From assembly GCF_019423325.1 (NCBI RefSeq), contig NZ_JAHZBQ010000002.1:310001-374000 (forward strand): a stretch of 64,000 bases of DNA, in the 5' to 3' direction. The position numbers and the translations under genes are program-made. The notes below the pieces were generated by a model that was not told the origin of the DNA, made no database searches, and worked only from the letters and a program-made list of their open reading frames with translations. This DNA comes from Campylobacter sp. (GTDB lineage Bacteria; Campylobacterota; Campylobacteria; Campylobacterales; Campylobacteraceae). Below are positions 34,437 through 44,059 of this stretch, in pieces. Within the stretch, counting starts at the first letter, position 1. Each line of letters opens with the position of its first letter.

Positions 34437-35506
34437 AAAATATCTTTGATTTTACGATGAAAGAGCTTGAAAATTTCATCGAACCGAAATTTAGAGCCAA
34501 GCAAATTTACGAATGGATTTACAAAAAGAATGTGGATGACTTCACACAAATGCTAAATCTACCAAAAGAGATCCGTCAAAGTTTAGCCCAAAATTTTTAT
34601 TTAGACCCGCTTAAATGCGTCAGATCCGAAACAAGTAGCGATGGCAGTATCAAATACCTTTTCGCTCTCAAAGACGGCAAGACGATCGAAAGTGTCCTGC
34701 TGCCGATGAAGGATGAGCTGCGAGATGAAAACGAAAAAATTATAAGACGCGCGCGCTACTCAATCTGCGTAAGTTCGCAAGTGGGTTGTAAAATTGGCTG
34801 TAGCTTCTGCTTGACAGCAAAAGGTGGCTTCGTACGGAATTTAACTCCAGGCGAGATCGTGGCTCAAATTTGGCTCATCAAGAAAATGAACGCGATCCCG
34901 TACGAGCGCCGCGTCAATGTCGTATATATGGGGATGGGCGAACCGCTTAATAACCTAGACAACGTTGCCAAAGCCGTGCAAATTTTAAAAGAAAACGACG
35001 GACTCGCAATAGCGCCGCGTCGCCAAACGATAAGTACGAGCGGACTTTCTACGCAGATAAAAAAGCTTGGCGAAATGGATCTTGGCGTGCTACTCGCGAT
35101 CTCGCTGCATGCAGTGGATGACGAACTGCGTGAAAAACTAATGCCGATAAATCGCGCCTACAATATTGCATCGATCATGCAGGCGGTGCGCGAGTTCCCA
35201 ATCGATCTGCGAAAGCGCGTGATGTTTGAATACCTCATGATCGATGGGGTAAATGACCGCTCAAGCGATGCCAAAACGCTAGTGAAGCTTCTGCACGGCA
35301 TCCGCGCAAAAGTAAATCTGATCTATTTTAATCCGCACGAAGGCTCGAGCTTTGGCAGACCAAGCCCCGAAAATATGGTGAAATTTCAAGACTATCTATG
35401 CGCGCACGGTATTACCTGTACGATCCGCCAGAGCAAGGGGCTAGATATCAGTGCGGCGTGCGGACAGCTCAAGCAAAGAAACGAGCAAGGTAAAATTTTA
35501 GATTAA
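34433..35506 (+). CDS. rlmN: Dual-specificity RNA methyltransferase RlmN
   Basis: A radical-SAM enzyme that methylates A2503 of 23S rRNA and A37 of some tRNAs. The cluster motif is CKIGCSFC, and the second catalytic Cys is in ISAACGQL near the C-terminus. MGMGEPL, RRQTISTSG and FEYLMIDGVND are further family marks. The 357 residues are normal. The start is TTG, overlapping the preceding stop as TTGA, which suggests coupled translation. Confidence 0.95.
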   Translation: MKNIFDFTMKELENFIEPKFRAKQIYEWIYKKNVDDFTQMLNLPKEIRQSLAQNFYLDPLKCVRSETSSDGSIKYLFALKDGKTIESVLLPMKDELRDENEKIIRRARYSICVSSQVGCKIGCSFCLTAKGGFVRNLTPGEIVAQIWLIKKMNAIPYERRVNVVYMGMGEPLNNLDNVAKAVQILKENDGLAIAPRRQTISTSGLSTQIKKLGEMDLGVLLAISLHAVDDELREKLMPINRAYNIASIMQAVREFPIDLRKRVMFEYLMIDGVNDRSSDAKTLVKLLHGIRAKVNLIYFNPHEGSSFGRPSPENMVKFQDYLCAHGITCTIRQSKGLDISAACGQLKQRNEQGKILD

Positions 35507-35812
35507 AATGGCGTCAATATGGATAAAATTTAAAAAGATAGAAAAAATTCGGCTAATATTTCCAGATCATAAGGCAGATCAGTAAAAAATTTATAACGGA
35601 GTAGCAATGGACGCGCAAAAAATAATGGATGAGATCGGCGTCTTCTTAAACAGATCGCTGCTTAAAAAATCCTAGATTACAAGCGCTGAAATCATCCGCG
35701 AATTCCTTCTTATCTACCCTTAATATTTCGAATTTTCATAGAAATTAACAATTACAATCCAAGTCTCATGCCAATATCTTGCGATATTTTTATTGTTTGT
35801 TTTTGTTCTATG
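35507..35812. other. Intergenic, 22-codon frame only
   Basis: A short ATG frame (35607-35675) after GGAG codes for 22 residues (MDAQKIMDEIGVFLNRSLL and three more) and looks like the opening of a lost protein. Nothing else recognised. Confidence 0.3.
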
Positions 35813-36222
35813 CTACGGTCTATGCCCAAACCAAGTACCCTCTTGCAATATTCCCCAAAAGAAGCAACTACCCGTTTTGCTCCCCATGCTTGCTATTAAT
35901 GCCGAGCTTTCTAAATTAACAGAGCCTCCCGCCCCGCCCTTTTGCTTAAATAGAAAATTGGCGTATTCGTCAAATTCTTTTTTAAATATTCCATGTTCTT
36001 GATTGTATTTTTTAAAAGAATCAACATCGGATTTAAAATCTTTTATGCTACCGCCCAACTTATCTTGAAGCATCCAATATTTATGCGCTCTGAGCTCAAA
36101 TTTACCGTAATTTTCGCTACCGAAAATAAATATATGAACCCACCGTCTAGCCAAGCTGAATTATGTGCTTTTAAAGCCGTAACACTTTTTCCCAATATAG
36201 CCCATCGCAAAATAAAATCGTC
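35813..36222 (-). pseudogene. Frameshifted gene remnant
   Basis: On the minus strand two overlapping open frames read as parts of one protein. The first (36222 downward) gives RWAILGKSVTALKAHNSAW then LDGGFIYLF; the second, in a different frame from about 36154 to 35813, gives FGSENYGKFELRAHKYW, then a Lys/Phe-rich stretch (DKLGGSIKDFKSDVDSF) and a Gly-rich end. A single base change near 36125-36135 would join them. Starts are poor (TTG). The DNA is more AT-rich than its neighbours, which suggests acquired DNA. I do not recognise the family. Confidence 0.45.
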
Positions 36223-36358
36223 TTAAAATTTTCAAATAACTATAGATGAGAAATTAATAATTAACGCCGTTGTAACCACAAAATTTTATAAAAACCGGCA
36301 AAAGCAAAATTCTGGTCATAAAAATAATCATCGCTGCCTCAAAATTTTATTGAGTTGC

Positions 36359-37771
36359 TTAAATTTTACCGATTTTCGCGAGATTATAAAACTCTCTCGC
36401 GGCATCGAATTTGCTTTTTATCTCATATCGCTCTCCGCTCAGTTCGAAGCAAATTACATTCGCGTGCAGTAGCAATCTAGGCGCCCCCGTCGTTCTGATC
36501 CGCTCCGTCTCATCCATCTTTTTATCCAATATCAGCTCCGCTTGCTCTCGAGAAAGCCCATACAGCGGCTCTCCCAGTATCGGCGTACCCGCGGCAAATA
36601 GATGCAGCCTGATCTGATGCTGCCTACCCGTCAGCGGATAGCACTCGATCAGGCTAGCGTCTATGTCCGAGAAATATCGCAGCGGGCGTATCAGCGTGAT
36701 CGCCTCCTTACCGTCGCGCGATATTTTCATACGAATTTTAAGATCGGCAAACTCGTCGCTAGGGGCAATCGGAGCATCAATCACAAATCCCTCAAAATCC
36801 TTTAAAAATTTCAGTTTTTCGCTAAATTTTGCGTATTTTGCAGGCTCAAATTTTTTCAAATTTACACAGCCCTTAGAAGTAGCTGGCAAAGATTTAGCCG
36901 CAGATAAGGCGTAAGGTTTATGTCCGTTATCCGTGCTACTCATCGCGATAGCGGGTTTAAGCTTATCACTCACGCCGCAGGATAAGTCATCAAATTCAAA
37001 TCCGCTGCCAACATCGCCAGCAGGAGCGCCAGATTTAAATTTAGCCTGCGCGCCGCCAGATAGAGCGCTGCGCCATAATCCCCTACTCGCACCATTAGAC
37101 AAGATATTAAATCCAAATTTATCGCCTGCCCCTTTTAAAGCTCGCATATCGCGCAGATCCGATACGTTATCTGGTAAACTCACAGCATCGCCCGCAAATT
37201 TTGATCCGCAAATTTCATCAAAGCCTAGAGCATAGCAATTCTCTATCTCGCCATTGCAAGCGGCACTTTGCAAATCCCCTCGCAAGCCCTCTCTCAAATC
37301 CCCTTGCACGAGCGCTAGATAGCTTTTCATCACCCTACGCTGTTCGAAGCACTCTTTAAGCTCGCGCGCCGCATCTTTATCCTTGGCGACGATAAGAATT
37401 CCGCTGGTTTCTAAATCAAGCCTATGCGCCACGCACGCGTCCTGCCCGTATAGCGACCAGATCTCGTCATACATATTATAAGGCGAGTTACGCCCGCTCG
37501 GATGGCTTAAAATTCCACTCGGCTTGTCAAATGCCGCAAACGCATCGCACTCAAAGATCGGCTTCAGTCCGCGCGGCTCGCATTTGTAATCGATCAAAAA
37601 AATCTCTCCGTGCGCGACAGAGTTTTTATGTAAATTTTGATCTTCCGCATCGATCACGCGGTGCTTGTCACAGATACGCTGCGCGGATTTCATATCGTAT
37701 CCGAGGCTAAGCAGAATTTCGTAAATTTTGCGCCCCTCAAAGCTTCCCAAGCTTCTTTTCTCATAACCCAT
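36359..37771 (-). CDS. RluA-family pseudouridine synthase with large insertion
   Basis: A 470-residue synthase. The catalytic segment HRLDLETSGILIVAKD contains Asp119, and the core resumes with GKEAITLIRPL, the GRQHQIRLHLF motif and GEPLYGL. The N-terminal 60 residues look like a small S4-type domain. Between about 160 and 328 a stretch of roughly 165 residues (Gly/Ala/Ser/Lys-rich, with repeated KF and NL) interrupts the catalytic domain, where normal RluA enzymes have only a short loop. The inserted DNA has many AAATTT words. Target uridine unknown; RluC or RluD type. Divergent from purB. Confidence 0.85.
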   Translation of the reverse strand: MGYEKRSLGSFEGRKIYEILLSLGYDMKSAQRICDKHRVIDAEDQNLHKNSVAHGEIFLIDYKCEPRGLKPIFECDAFAAFDKPSGILSHPSGRNSPYNMYDEIWSLYGQDACVAHRLDLETSGILIVAKDKDAARELKECFEQRRVMKSYLALVQGDLREGLRGDLQSAACNGEIENCYALGFDEICGSKFAGDAVSLPDNVSDLRDMRALKGAGDKFGFNILSNGASRGLWRSALSGGAQAKFKSGAPAGDVGSGFEFDDLSCGVSDKLKPAIAMSSTDNGHKPYALSAAKSLPATSKGCVNLKKFEPAKYAKFSEKLKFLKDFEGFVIDAPIAPSDEFADLKIRMKISRDGKEAITLIRPLRYFSDIDASLIECYPLTGRQHQIRLHLFAAGTPILGEPLYGLSREQAELILDKKMDETERIRTTGAPRLLLHANVICFELSGERYEIKSKFDAAREFYNLAKIGKI

Positions 37772-37795
37772 ATTAAACTTTCAGCCCCATTTTTA

Positions 37796-37801
37796 TATAA
37801 T
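37796..37801 (+). promoter_or_regulatory. -10 box for purB
   Basis: TATAAT at 37796-37801, 46 bases before the ATG of purB. It lies in the 75-base gap between the divergent synthase and purB genes. Confidence 0.45.
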
Positions 37802-37846
37802 TTTTGCCATCATTATACAAGAAATTCTAACCGAAAGGCTACTAAA

Positions 37847-39178
37847 ATGGTCGAAAGATACGCAAGAAAAGAGATGTCTGAAAAATGGAGCTTGCAAGCC
37901 AAATACGACGCGTGGCTAAAAGTCGAGCTCGCAGCAGTTAAGGCGTGGAATAAACTAGGTCTAATAAGCGACTGCGATAAAGATAAAATTCTACAAAACG
38001 CAAGCTTTAAGATCGAACGGATAGATGAGATCGAAAAGACGACCAAGCACGACGTGATTGCATTTCTAACGAGCGTGAGTGAGAGCCTTGGGCAGGAGAG
38101 CCGCTTCGTGCATTACGGCATGACTAGTAGTGACTGCATCGATACTGCCGTCGCGCTACAAATCAAAGAAAGCATGGAGCTCATCATCGAGGATGTGCAA
38201 AATTTAAAAGCCGCGATAAAATCTCAAGCCATGAAGCATAAAATGACGCTGATGGTCGGGCGCAGCCACGGTATCCACGGCGAGCCGATCACTTTCGGGC
38301 TCGTGCTTGCGGTCTGGTATGATGAGATAAATCGCGCACTAGAGCTTTTGCAACACGCAAAAAGCGTCGTCAGCTACGGTAAAATAAGCGGTGCGATGGG
38401 GAATTTCGCCCACGCTCCACTAGAGCTGGAAGAGCTAGTGTGTGAATATCTGGGGTTAAAGCCCGCCCCCGCGTCCAATCAAGTCATCCAGCGCGATCGC
38501 TACGCGCAGGTAATGAGCGCACTTGCGATCCTGGCTTCCAGCTGCGAAAAGATCGCTATCGCAATCCGCCACTATCAACGCACCGAGGTTTATGAAGCGG
38601 AGGAATTTTTTAGCCCAGGTCAAAAGGGCTCTAGCGCGATGCCGCACAAACGAAATCCTGTGCTTAGCGAAAACGTAACGGGACTATGCCGTATGATCCG
38701 TAGCTTCGCAATACCCGCGATGGAGGATGTAGCGCTATGGCACGAACGCGACATCAGCCATAGCTCGGTCGAGCGATTTATCCTCCCTGATGGCTTTATA
38801 ACTGCTGATTTTATGCTAAATCGCTTGACGAGCTTGATCGAAAAACTGCTCGTATATCCCGAAAATATGATGAGAAATCTAAATTTAACCGGTGGGCTCG
38901 TGTTTTCGCAGCGCGTACTGCTAGAGCTGCCTAAACGAGGAGTTAGCAGAGAGGATGCTTATAAAATCGTGCAACGCAATGCAATGAAGGTCTGGGCGGA
39001 TCTGCAAGAGGGTAAAAAAGCTATAGATGAGCAAGGGCATAGCTTGTTTTTGCAAAATTTGCTAGCAGATACAAAGCTGCGAGAAAAGCTAAGCGAAAGC
39101 GAGATCAAAGAGTGCTTCGACTACGGATATTACACCAAAAACGTAGACGCGATTTTCGCTAGGGTTTTTGGCAAATAG
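37847..39178 (+). CDS. purB: Adenylosuccinate lyase PurB
   Basis: Catalyses two fumarate-releasing steps in purine synthesis. The fumarase/aspartase signature is GSSAMPHKRNP, and HYGMTSSD, GRSHGIHGEPITFG and RHYQRTEVYE also fit. The frame is open for another 70 codons upstream, but these overlap the divergent gene. The true start is the ATG at 37847 (MVERYARKEM), giving 443 residues and good agreement with the family. Ribosome binding site CGAAAGG. Confidence 0.95.
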   Translation: MVERYARKEMSEKWSLQAKYDAWLKVELAAVKAWNKLGLISDCDKDKILQNASFKIERIDEIEKTTKHDVIAFLTSVSESLGQESRFVHYGMTSSDCIDTAVALQIKESMELIIEDVQNLKAAIKSQAMKHKMTLMVGRSHGIHGEPITFGLVLAVWYDEINRALELLQHAKSVVSYGKISGAMGNFAHAPLELEELVCEYLGLKPAPASNQVIQRDRYAQVMSALAILASSCEKIAIAIRHYQRTEVYEAEEFFSPGQKGSSAMPHKRNPVLSENVTGLCRMIRSFAIPAMEDVALWHERDISHSSVERFILPDGFITADFMLNRLTSLIEKLLVYPENMMRNLNLTGGLVFSQRVLLELPKRGVSREDAYKIVQRNAMKVWADLQEGKKAIDEQGHSLFLQNLLADTKLREKLSESEIKECFDYGYYTKNVDAIFARVFGK

Positions 39179-39986
39179 CAGACACGCGACTTGCTATTTT
39201 AAAGCTCCGAACGGGCCTACAAAATATAGCGAGGCGGCTAGAAATTTATGTTTGCGCCGAAGCGCTTTAAAAACAGCGATTAAAATTTTAAAATTTTTAC
39301 AAAGATAAAATTTTAGTAAAAGCGTAGCGCTTGCGGATAAATCTGGTATCTAAATCCGCACGGATCGTGCGCCACTACTTTTACCGTGAATTTATAAAGG
39401 TAAAATTCTAAGCTTGCGGTTAATCTTAAAATCGTAAAAATTTAATGCTTTAAAACGTCAAAATTCTTAGACGCAGTAGTTTTAGAATTTTACCGCAAAA
39501 TTTAAGTGCTAATCCCGAAAATGTAAATGCGAGATTTCCATAAAGCAAAATGACATTTCTGCGCTAGGCCAAGCTATGGGTCGCAAGATATCCGAAGCAA
39601 TTATGAAACAAATTTAAAGTGGCAAATGGAAATATTGATAAAATTCCGCTTTTTCAACTTGAAATTATAACGATTCTTAGAAAAAAGCGGATTGAGTAAA
39701 ATTTCATAAATTCCATCAATTTAAGTGCTTACCAGATAGCACTAAAAATAGGAAATTAAACTTGGGTAATGATATTTTTAAAAATTTTAAAATTTTATAC
39801 GCGTAAGCGGGTAAAATTTGACGTCTAGTACCGGCAGCACCCTTGATTATCATATAATTGCATCTGAATTGCTAGCAAATTTCGGATTAAACAATTCTGC
39901 GATTTGATGTCTAATAATTATTTGGAATTTAAAATGGATGGAGCGGGAGTTCGTTCGCTCCATCCTGCGCTAGCACGTTAGAATTT
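39179..39986. other. Intergenic, RAATTY-rich, no intact gene
   Basis: An 808-base gap dense in AAATTTTA-type words. A short frame at about 39535-39618 ends like a protein (DISALGQAMGRKISEAIMKQ and stop) but has no start; possibly a remnant. The right end holds the terminator listed next. Confidence 0.4.
39936..39965 (-). terminator. Terminator of the outer-membrane protein gene
   Basis: A perfect 10-bp GC-rich stem (39936-39945 with 39956-39965, loop of ten). On the minus strand it is followed by ATTTTAAATT. It lies 21 bases past the stop at 39987. Confidence 0.7.
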
Positions 39987-40622
39987 TTAAAATTTAAAGT
40001 TATACCCCATATAAATTCCATGGTTAGTCTCATATACCTTGTCTACGTCCTCTCCGAGTTTACTGGCCTTGTACCTCGTGTAGTCTGCCTTGTAGCCAAA
40101 CTCGATCTCGTTATGCTCATCAAAGCTATATAAACCGCCCAGTCTTGCGCCGATTACCCAGCCAGGCAGAGTCTTTGAAAGCGAATCGCTGCTTCCGTCA
40201 GATTCGTCATATGAATAAATTTTATATTTCAAAAATGAAACCCCTGTATATGCGCCCGCTACGAGTTTAAAGCCGTTTACAATCTCAGGCGTAAAATCCC
40301 CGCCTATGAACAGGCTATGCTTGTTCCACTCGTGTTTAAATATGACGTCCTCCTCGTCAGTGCCAGTTTTCGAAGCTTTGAAATCATACAAGTACTCGCC
40401 GTACGCCCTAGCTATACCAAAATCATAGCCGCCTTTAAAGCCGAGCGCAGCCTGACCCTTATTATCTTTATTCGTGCCAGAATCGTCCTCGTCAGACCAT
40501 TTAGTAGTGATGCTGGATTTAAAAGAATAATCTCCCTCGATACCTAAAAATATCCCCTCGCCGAAGCTTGAGCTTGCGCACACCGCAGCGGCAAACGCCG
40601 CGATTAAAATTTTGTTTTTCAC
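39987..40622 (-). CDS. Outer-membrane beta-barrel protein
   Basis: A 211-residue protein with a signal peptide (about 1-21, ending SSFG) and alternating strands typical of an eight-stranded OmpA/OmpW-like barrel. It ends in the aromatic residue needed for outer-membrane insertion (YNFKF). Loops are acidic and rich in Asp, Ser and Lys (SDEDDSGTNKDNK, YDESDGSSD). Function unknown; structural or porin-like. It is monocistronic with its own terminator. Confidence 0.82.
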   Translation of the reverse strand: MKNKILIAAFAAAVCASSSFGEGIFLGIEGDYSFKSSITTKWSDEDDSGTNKDNKGQAALGFKGGYDFGIARAYGEYLYDFKASKTGTDEEDVIFKHEWNKHSLFIGGDFTPEIVNGFKLVAGAYTGVSFLKYKIYSYDESDGSSDSLSKTLPGWVIGARLGGLYSFDEHNEIEFGYKADYTRYKASKLGEDVDKVYETNHGIYMGYNFKF

Positions 40623-41107
40623 ATTTTCTCCTTACAATTTATAATTTCGGGCTTTCCACCGCCGCCGCTTTTGCCATTTTACCGCTTGCTATCTTTAAGC
40701 ATTTCCCGCCAGATTTGCTTACAAGCGCATTTAAAATTTGTTGATTATAATATCCTTTTTTTGAAATTTCGATGAATTTCGCGACAAGACTTGGAATTTT
40801 ATCTCACTCGCCTTGGATAAAATTCTATCTTGATTGCCAGCACGGAATTCGACGAAATTCTACGCCGCCTCCCTTGAACAGTTAGCAAATTTAAATGCCG
40901 GGTGTCATTAAAAAATAATCTGTGATGAAATTTAAAGCGCTTACTTAGTTGTTCGTTTTTATGTATAATTTAAAATTTACACACGAGATAAGTGCCGTGT
41001 TACCGATAGTAACTGCACTTTTAAAAATTTAAGACGATTTGATTTGGAATTTATAAAATTCCCGCCTCATTTTTGTATCATAAGCCAAATCCAAAAAAGG
41101 AGTATCT
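40623..41107. other. Intergenic, divergent promoter region
   Basis: No gene. This 485-base gap lies between divergent genes and holds the -10 box below. Several AAATTT words. Confidence 0.4.
40964..40969 (+). promoter_or_regulatory. -10 box upstream of the DASS transporter
   Basis: TATAAT with an upstream TG (extended -10) at 40964-40969. It would give a 5' leader of about 130 bases before the ATG at 41108. Confidence 0.4.
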
Positions 41108-42580
41108 ATGGAAGAACACAAAGTGGAGTTACGCAACTCCCGCTTACAAGGGCCGCTAGACTCAGACGTAGACGAGCTGGGTTTAGACAGGCTCACCGAC
41201 ACCGTGCCGTTTCCTAAGCGCGGCGTCATCATTATGGCGATTGCCGCTGCAGTGGGCTTTGCTCTATATGCCGCGTTACCATTTGAGCCCAATGTCAAAA
41301 AAGGCCTTGCGCTACTTGCTTTCATCGCGATTATGTGGCTTACAGAGGCCGTGCATATCACGGTAACCGCGCTTATGGTGCCGGTGCTTGCGGTAGCTAT
41401 CGGGCTTGGTAAATTCGCTAAAGATGGCACTTTCACGGCCGCCACCATCAAAAGCACGCTTGCAAATTTTGCGAACCCTACGATCTTTACCTTTTTCGGC
41501 GGTTTTGCTCTGGCAACGGCTCTGCATATGCAAAAGCTCGATAAAAAGATCGCGATGTGGCTAATCGCCCGCGCAGGCGGTCGCTTGGGTGTAGCTGCGA
41601 TTTTAATCTGCCTTGCTACGGCGATCCTTTCGATGTGGGTTTCAAACACCGCAACTGCTGCGATGATGCTTCCGATCGCGCTTGGAATTTGCGCCAACAT
41701 GGACGAGAGCAAAGATCGCGGCACGCTCGTGTTTTTGCTTTTAGGCATCGCGTATTCTGCAAGCATCGGAGGTCTGGGCACGCTCGTGGGATCTCCGCCA
41801 AATTTAATCGTAGCTCAAGCCTTGCACTACAGCTTCGCAGACTGGATGAAGGTAGGTTTGCCACTAATGTGCGTGATGCTACCAATAATGCTTGTGGTGC
41901 TTTATATAATTTTCAAGCCGAATTTAAGCCATAAAATAGAGATGGATCTGGAGCATATCCCTTGGACGCGCGAGCGCATTATTACGATCGTCGTATTTGC
42001 TCTAACAGCGCTTGGCTGGATATTTTCAAAGCAAATTTCAGCCCTTGTGGGCTTTAAAGTGGATGATGCTTACGTCGCCATCTGCTCGGCAGTCGTAATC
42101 GTCATTCTAGGGCTTGCCAAATGGCACGACATCGCCGAAAACACCGAGTGGGGCGTGTTACTGCTTTTTGGCGGCGGACTTACGCTAAGTGCGGTTTTAG
42201 GCGATTCCGGAGCTTCTAAGGTGCTTGGTGATCTAGTCGCGCACACTTTCGGCAGAGCGCCTACTTACATCGTACTTTTGGTAACGGCAGTTTTCATCAT
42301 CTGCCTTACGGAATTTACGAGCAACACCGCCTCGGCGGCGCTTTTAGTGCCGGTATTTGCGGGAGTAGCAGCGCAAATGGGGCTGCCAAAAGAAACTCTT
42401 ACTATAGTAATCGGTGTGGGCGCAAGCTGCGCTTTCATAATGCCGGTAGCGACGCCGCCGAATGCTTTGGTTTTCGGCACGGGACGCATTCGCCAGGCGG
42501 AAATGGTACGAAGTGGTGGAATTCTAGCGATATTCTCCGCGTTTTTGGTTTCGGGATACGCGTATATTTTTTACTCGTAA
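41108..42580 (+). CDS. DASS family Na+/dicarboxylate or sulfate symporter
   Basis: An inner-membrane protein of 490 residues, about 11-12 segments, in the SLC13/DASS (INDY) family. The two SNT motifs that bind carboxylate substrate and Na+ are present: SNTATAAMMLP near 180 and TSNTASAALLVP near 408. LTEAVHITVTALMVPVLA and GSPPNLIVA are also typical. The likely substrate is succinate, fumarate or malate, but sulfate cannot be excluded. The N-terminal 35 residues are charged and cytoplasmic. The ATG follows AAAAGGAG. Confidence 0.9.
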   Translation: MEEHKVELRNSRLQGPLDSDVDELGLDRLTDTVPFPKRGVIIMAIAAAVGFALYAALPFEPNVKKGLALLAFIAIMWLTEAVHITVTALMVPVLAVAIGLGKFAKDGTFTAATIKSTLANFANPTIFTFFGGFALATALHMQKLDKKIAMWLIARAGGRLGVAAILICLATAILSMWVSNTATAAMMLPIALGICANMDESKDRGTLVFLLLGIAYSASIGGLGTLVGSPPNLIVAQALHYSFADWMKVGLPLMCVMLPIMLVVLYIIFKPNLSHKIEMDLEHIPWTRERIITIVVFALTALGWIFSKQISALVGFKVDDAYVAICSAVVIVILGLAKWHDIAENTEWGVLLLFGGGLTLSAVLGDSGASKVLGDLVAHTFGRAPTYIVLLVTAVFIICLTEFTSNTASAALLVPVFAGVAAQMGLPKETLTIVIGVGASCAFIMPVATPPNALVFGTGRIRQAEMVRSGGILAIFSAFLVSGYAYIFYS

Positions 42581-42713
42581 AATTCCGTCAAAATTCTATA
42601 GTCCGGGTATCTACTCGGACTAAATATATTTATAAGATATATTTTTAAACTCCTAAATTTTCGGAATCTTTATAAAAAAATTCTAATTTAATACTATTTT
42701 AATCAGTTATCTG

Positions 42714-42719
42714 TATAAT
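42714..42719 (+). promoter_or_regulatory. -10 box of the amino-acid ABC operon
   Basis: An extended -10 (TGTATAAT) about 28 bases before the ATG at 42747. AT-rich DNA upstream fits a Campylobacter sigma-70 promoter. Confidence 0.5.
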
Positions 42720-42746
42720 ACACATATTTTACGGAAAGAAGAATTT

Positions 42747-43400
42747 ATGGATTTTGATTTTATAGCTAAATTTAGCCCTATGTTCGTAAAGGCGGGAATT
42801 TTAACGCTAAAGCTCGCATTTTACGGGATTTTATTATCCATTATCATCGGCTTTATCTGCACGCTAATAAAATATAAAAGATTGCCTCTATTAAGCCCGC
42901 TTGTGAGCGCATATATCGAGCTATCGCGTAATACCCCGCTTTTAATTCAGCTATTTTTTCTATACTACGGCCTGCCCAAGCTCGGCGTTCAAATTTCGGG
43001 CTTTACCTGCGCGATCGTAGGTCTTGCGTTTTTGGGCGGAAGCTATATGAGCGAGAGCTTTAGGCTCGGTTTTGAGGCGATAAAAAAATCTCAGATCGAA
43101 AGCGCGATGAGCCTCGGTCTTAGCGAGGCGCAGATAGTATTTTACGTCGTGCTACCGCGCGCTTTTGCGATCGCCCTACCCTCCATTAGCGCAAACATCA
43201 TATTTCTACTCAAAGAAACTTCGATCGTTAGCATAGTCGCACTTGCCGATCTCGTTTATGCCGCAAAGGACGTGATCGGGCTGTATTACAAGACGAACGA
43301 AGCGCTATTTATGTTAAGCGTTTCGTATCTGATCATAATCCTGCCGCTTTCGCTAGCGCTTACGCTGCTTGAAAAACGCCTTGCGTATATGAGAGGCTAG
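42747..43400 (+). CDS. Amino-acid ABC transporter permease 1
   Basis: A HisM-type permease of 217 residues with about five membrane segments. It has the opening LSRNTPLLIQLFFLYYGLPKLG and an EAA loop (ESAMSLGLSEAQIVFYVVLPRA). It pairs with the next gene, two bases downstream, to form the membrane channel of a polar amino-acid importer. The binding protein in this operon is CjaA-like, so cystine or cysteine is the likely substrate. Confidence 0.92.
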   Translation: MDFDFIAKFSPMFVKAGILTLKLAFYGILLSIIIGFICTLIKYKRLPLLSPLVSAYIELSRNTPLLIQLFFLYYGLPKLGVQISGFTCAIVGLAFLGGSYMSESFRLGFEAIKKSQIESAMSLGLSEAQIVFYVVLPRAFAIALPSISANIIFLLKETSIVSIVALADLVYAAKDVIGLYYKTNEALFMLSVSYLIIILPLSLALTLLEKRLAYMRG

Positions 43401-43402
43401 CG

Positions 43403-44059
43403 ATGGAACTCTTAAGCGGCGAAAATTTAATCAGGCTTCTTGGCGGGCTTGGGGTCACGCTGCAAATCGCGCTCATCTCGATCGCGGTTTCGCTCGCTCT
43501 AGGCTTGGTGCTTGGAATTTTAATGGCCTCTGGGCGCAGAGCCTTATACATCCCGCTTAAAATTTGCCTGGAGATCGTGCGCATCATGCCGCCCATCGTT
43601 TGGCTATTCATCGTATATTTTGGCGCGAGCAAGGCATTTGGCATCCACATCTCAAATATCGCGGCTTCGATCATAGTCTTTAGCGTCTGGGGCGTTTTTG
43701 AGATGATGGATCTGGTGCGCGGCGCCGTGCTTAGCATCCCCAAGCATCAGTTCGAAAGCGCCGAAGCGCTCGCATTTAGCAGATTTCAAATTTATCTCTA
43801 CGTGATCCTGCCGCTTGCGATGAGGCGCCTGGTGCCCGCGACGATAAATTTATTCAGCAGGATGATAAAAACAACCTCGATTGCCGTACTCATCGGCGTC
43901 ATCGAGCTCGTCAAGGTCGGGCAGCAGATCATCGAAGTGAACGTCTTCCGTGACAATTACGCGCCGCTAATCATCTACGGAGCGATATTTTTCGTATATT
44001 TTTTGATCTGCTATCCAATCTCGGCGCTTTCGAAAAAACTAGAAAACAGGTGGAGCTGA
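43403..44059 (+). CDS. Amino-acid ABC transporter permease 2
   Basis: A second HisQ/HisM-type permease of 218 residues with the same topology. EIVRIMPPIVWLFIVYFGASK and an EAA loop (ESAEALAFSRFQIYLYVILP) are visible. Its TGA overlaps the ATG of the ATPase gene (TGATG), so translation is coupled. Confidence 0.92.
   Translation: MELLSGENLIRLLGGLGVTLQIALISIAVSLALGLVLGILMASGRRALYIPLKICLEIVRIMPPIVWLFIVYFGASKAFGIHISNIAASIIVFSVWGVFEMMDLVRGAVLSIPKHQFESAEALAFSRFQIYLYVILPLAMRRLVPATINLFSRMIKTTSIAVLIGVIELVKVGQQIIEVNVFRDNYAPLIIYGAIFFVYFLICYPISALSKKLENRWS

Noticed and set aside
37637..37846. Upstream extension of purB
   Set aside because: The extra 70 codons overlap the divergent synthase and do not match the family; the ATG at 37847 has a ribosome binding site and a -10 box ahead.
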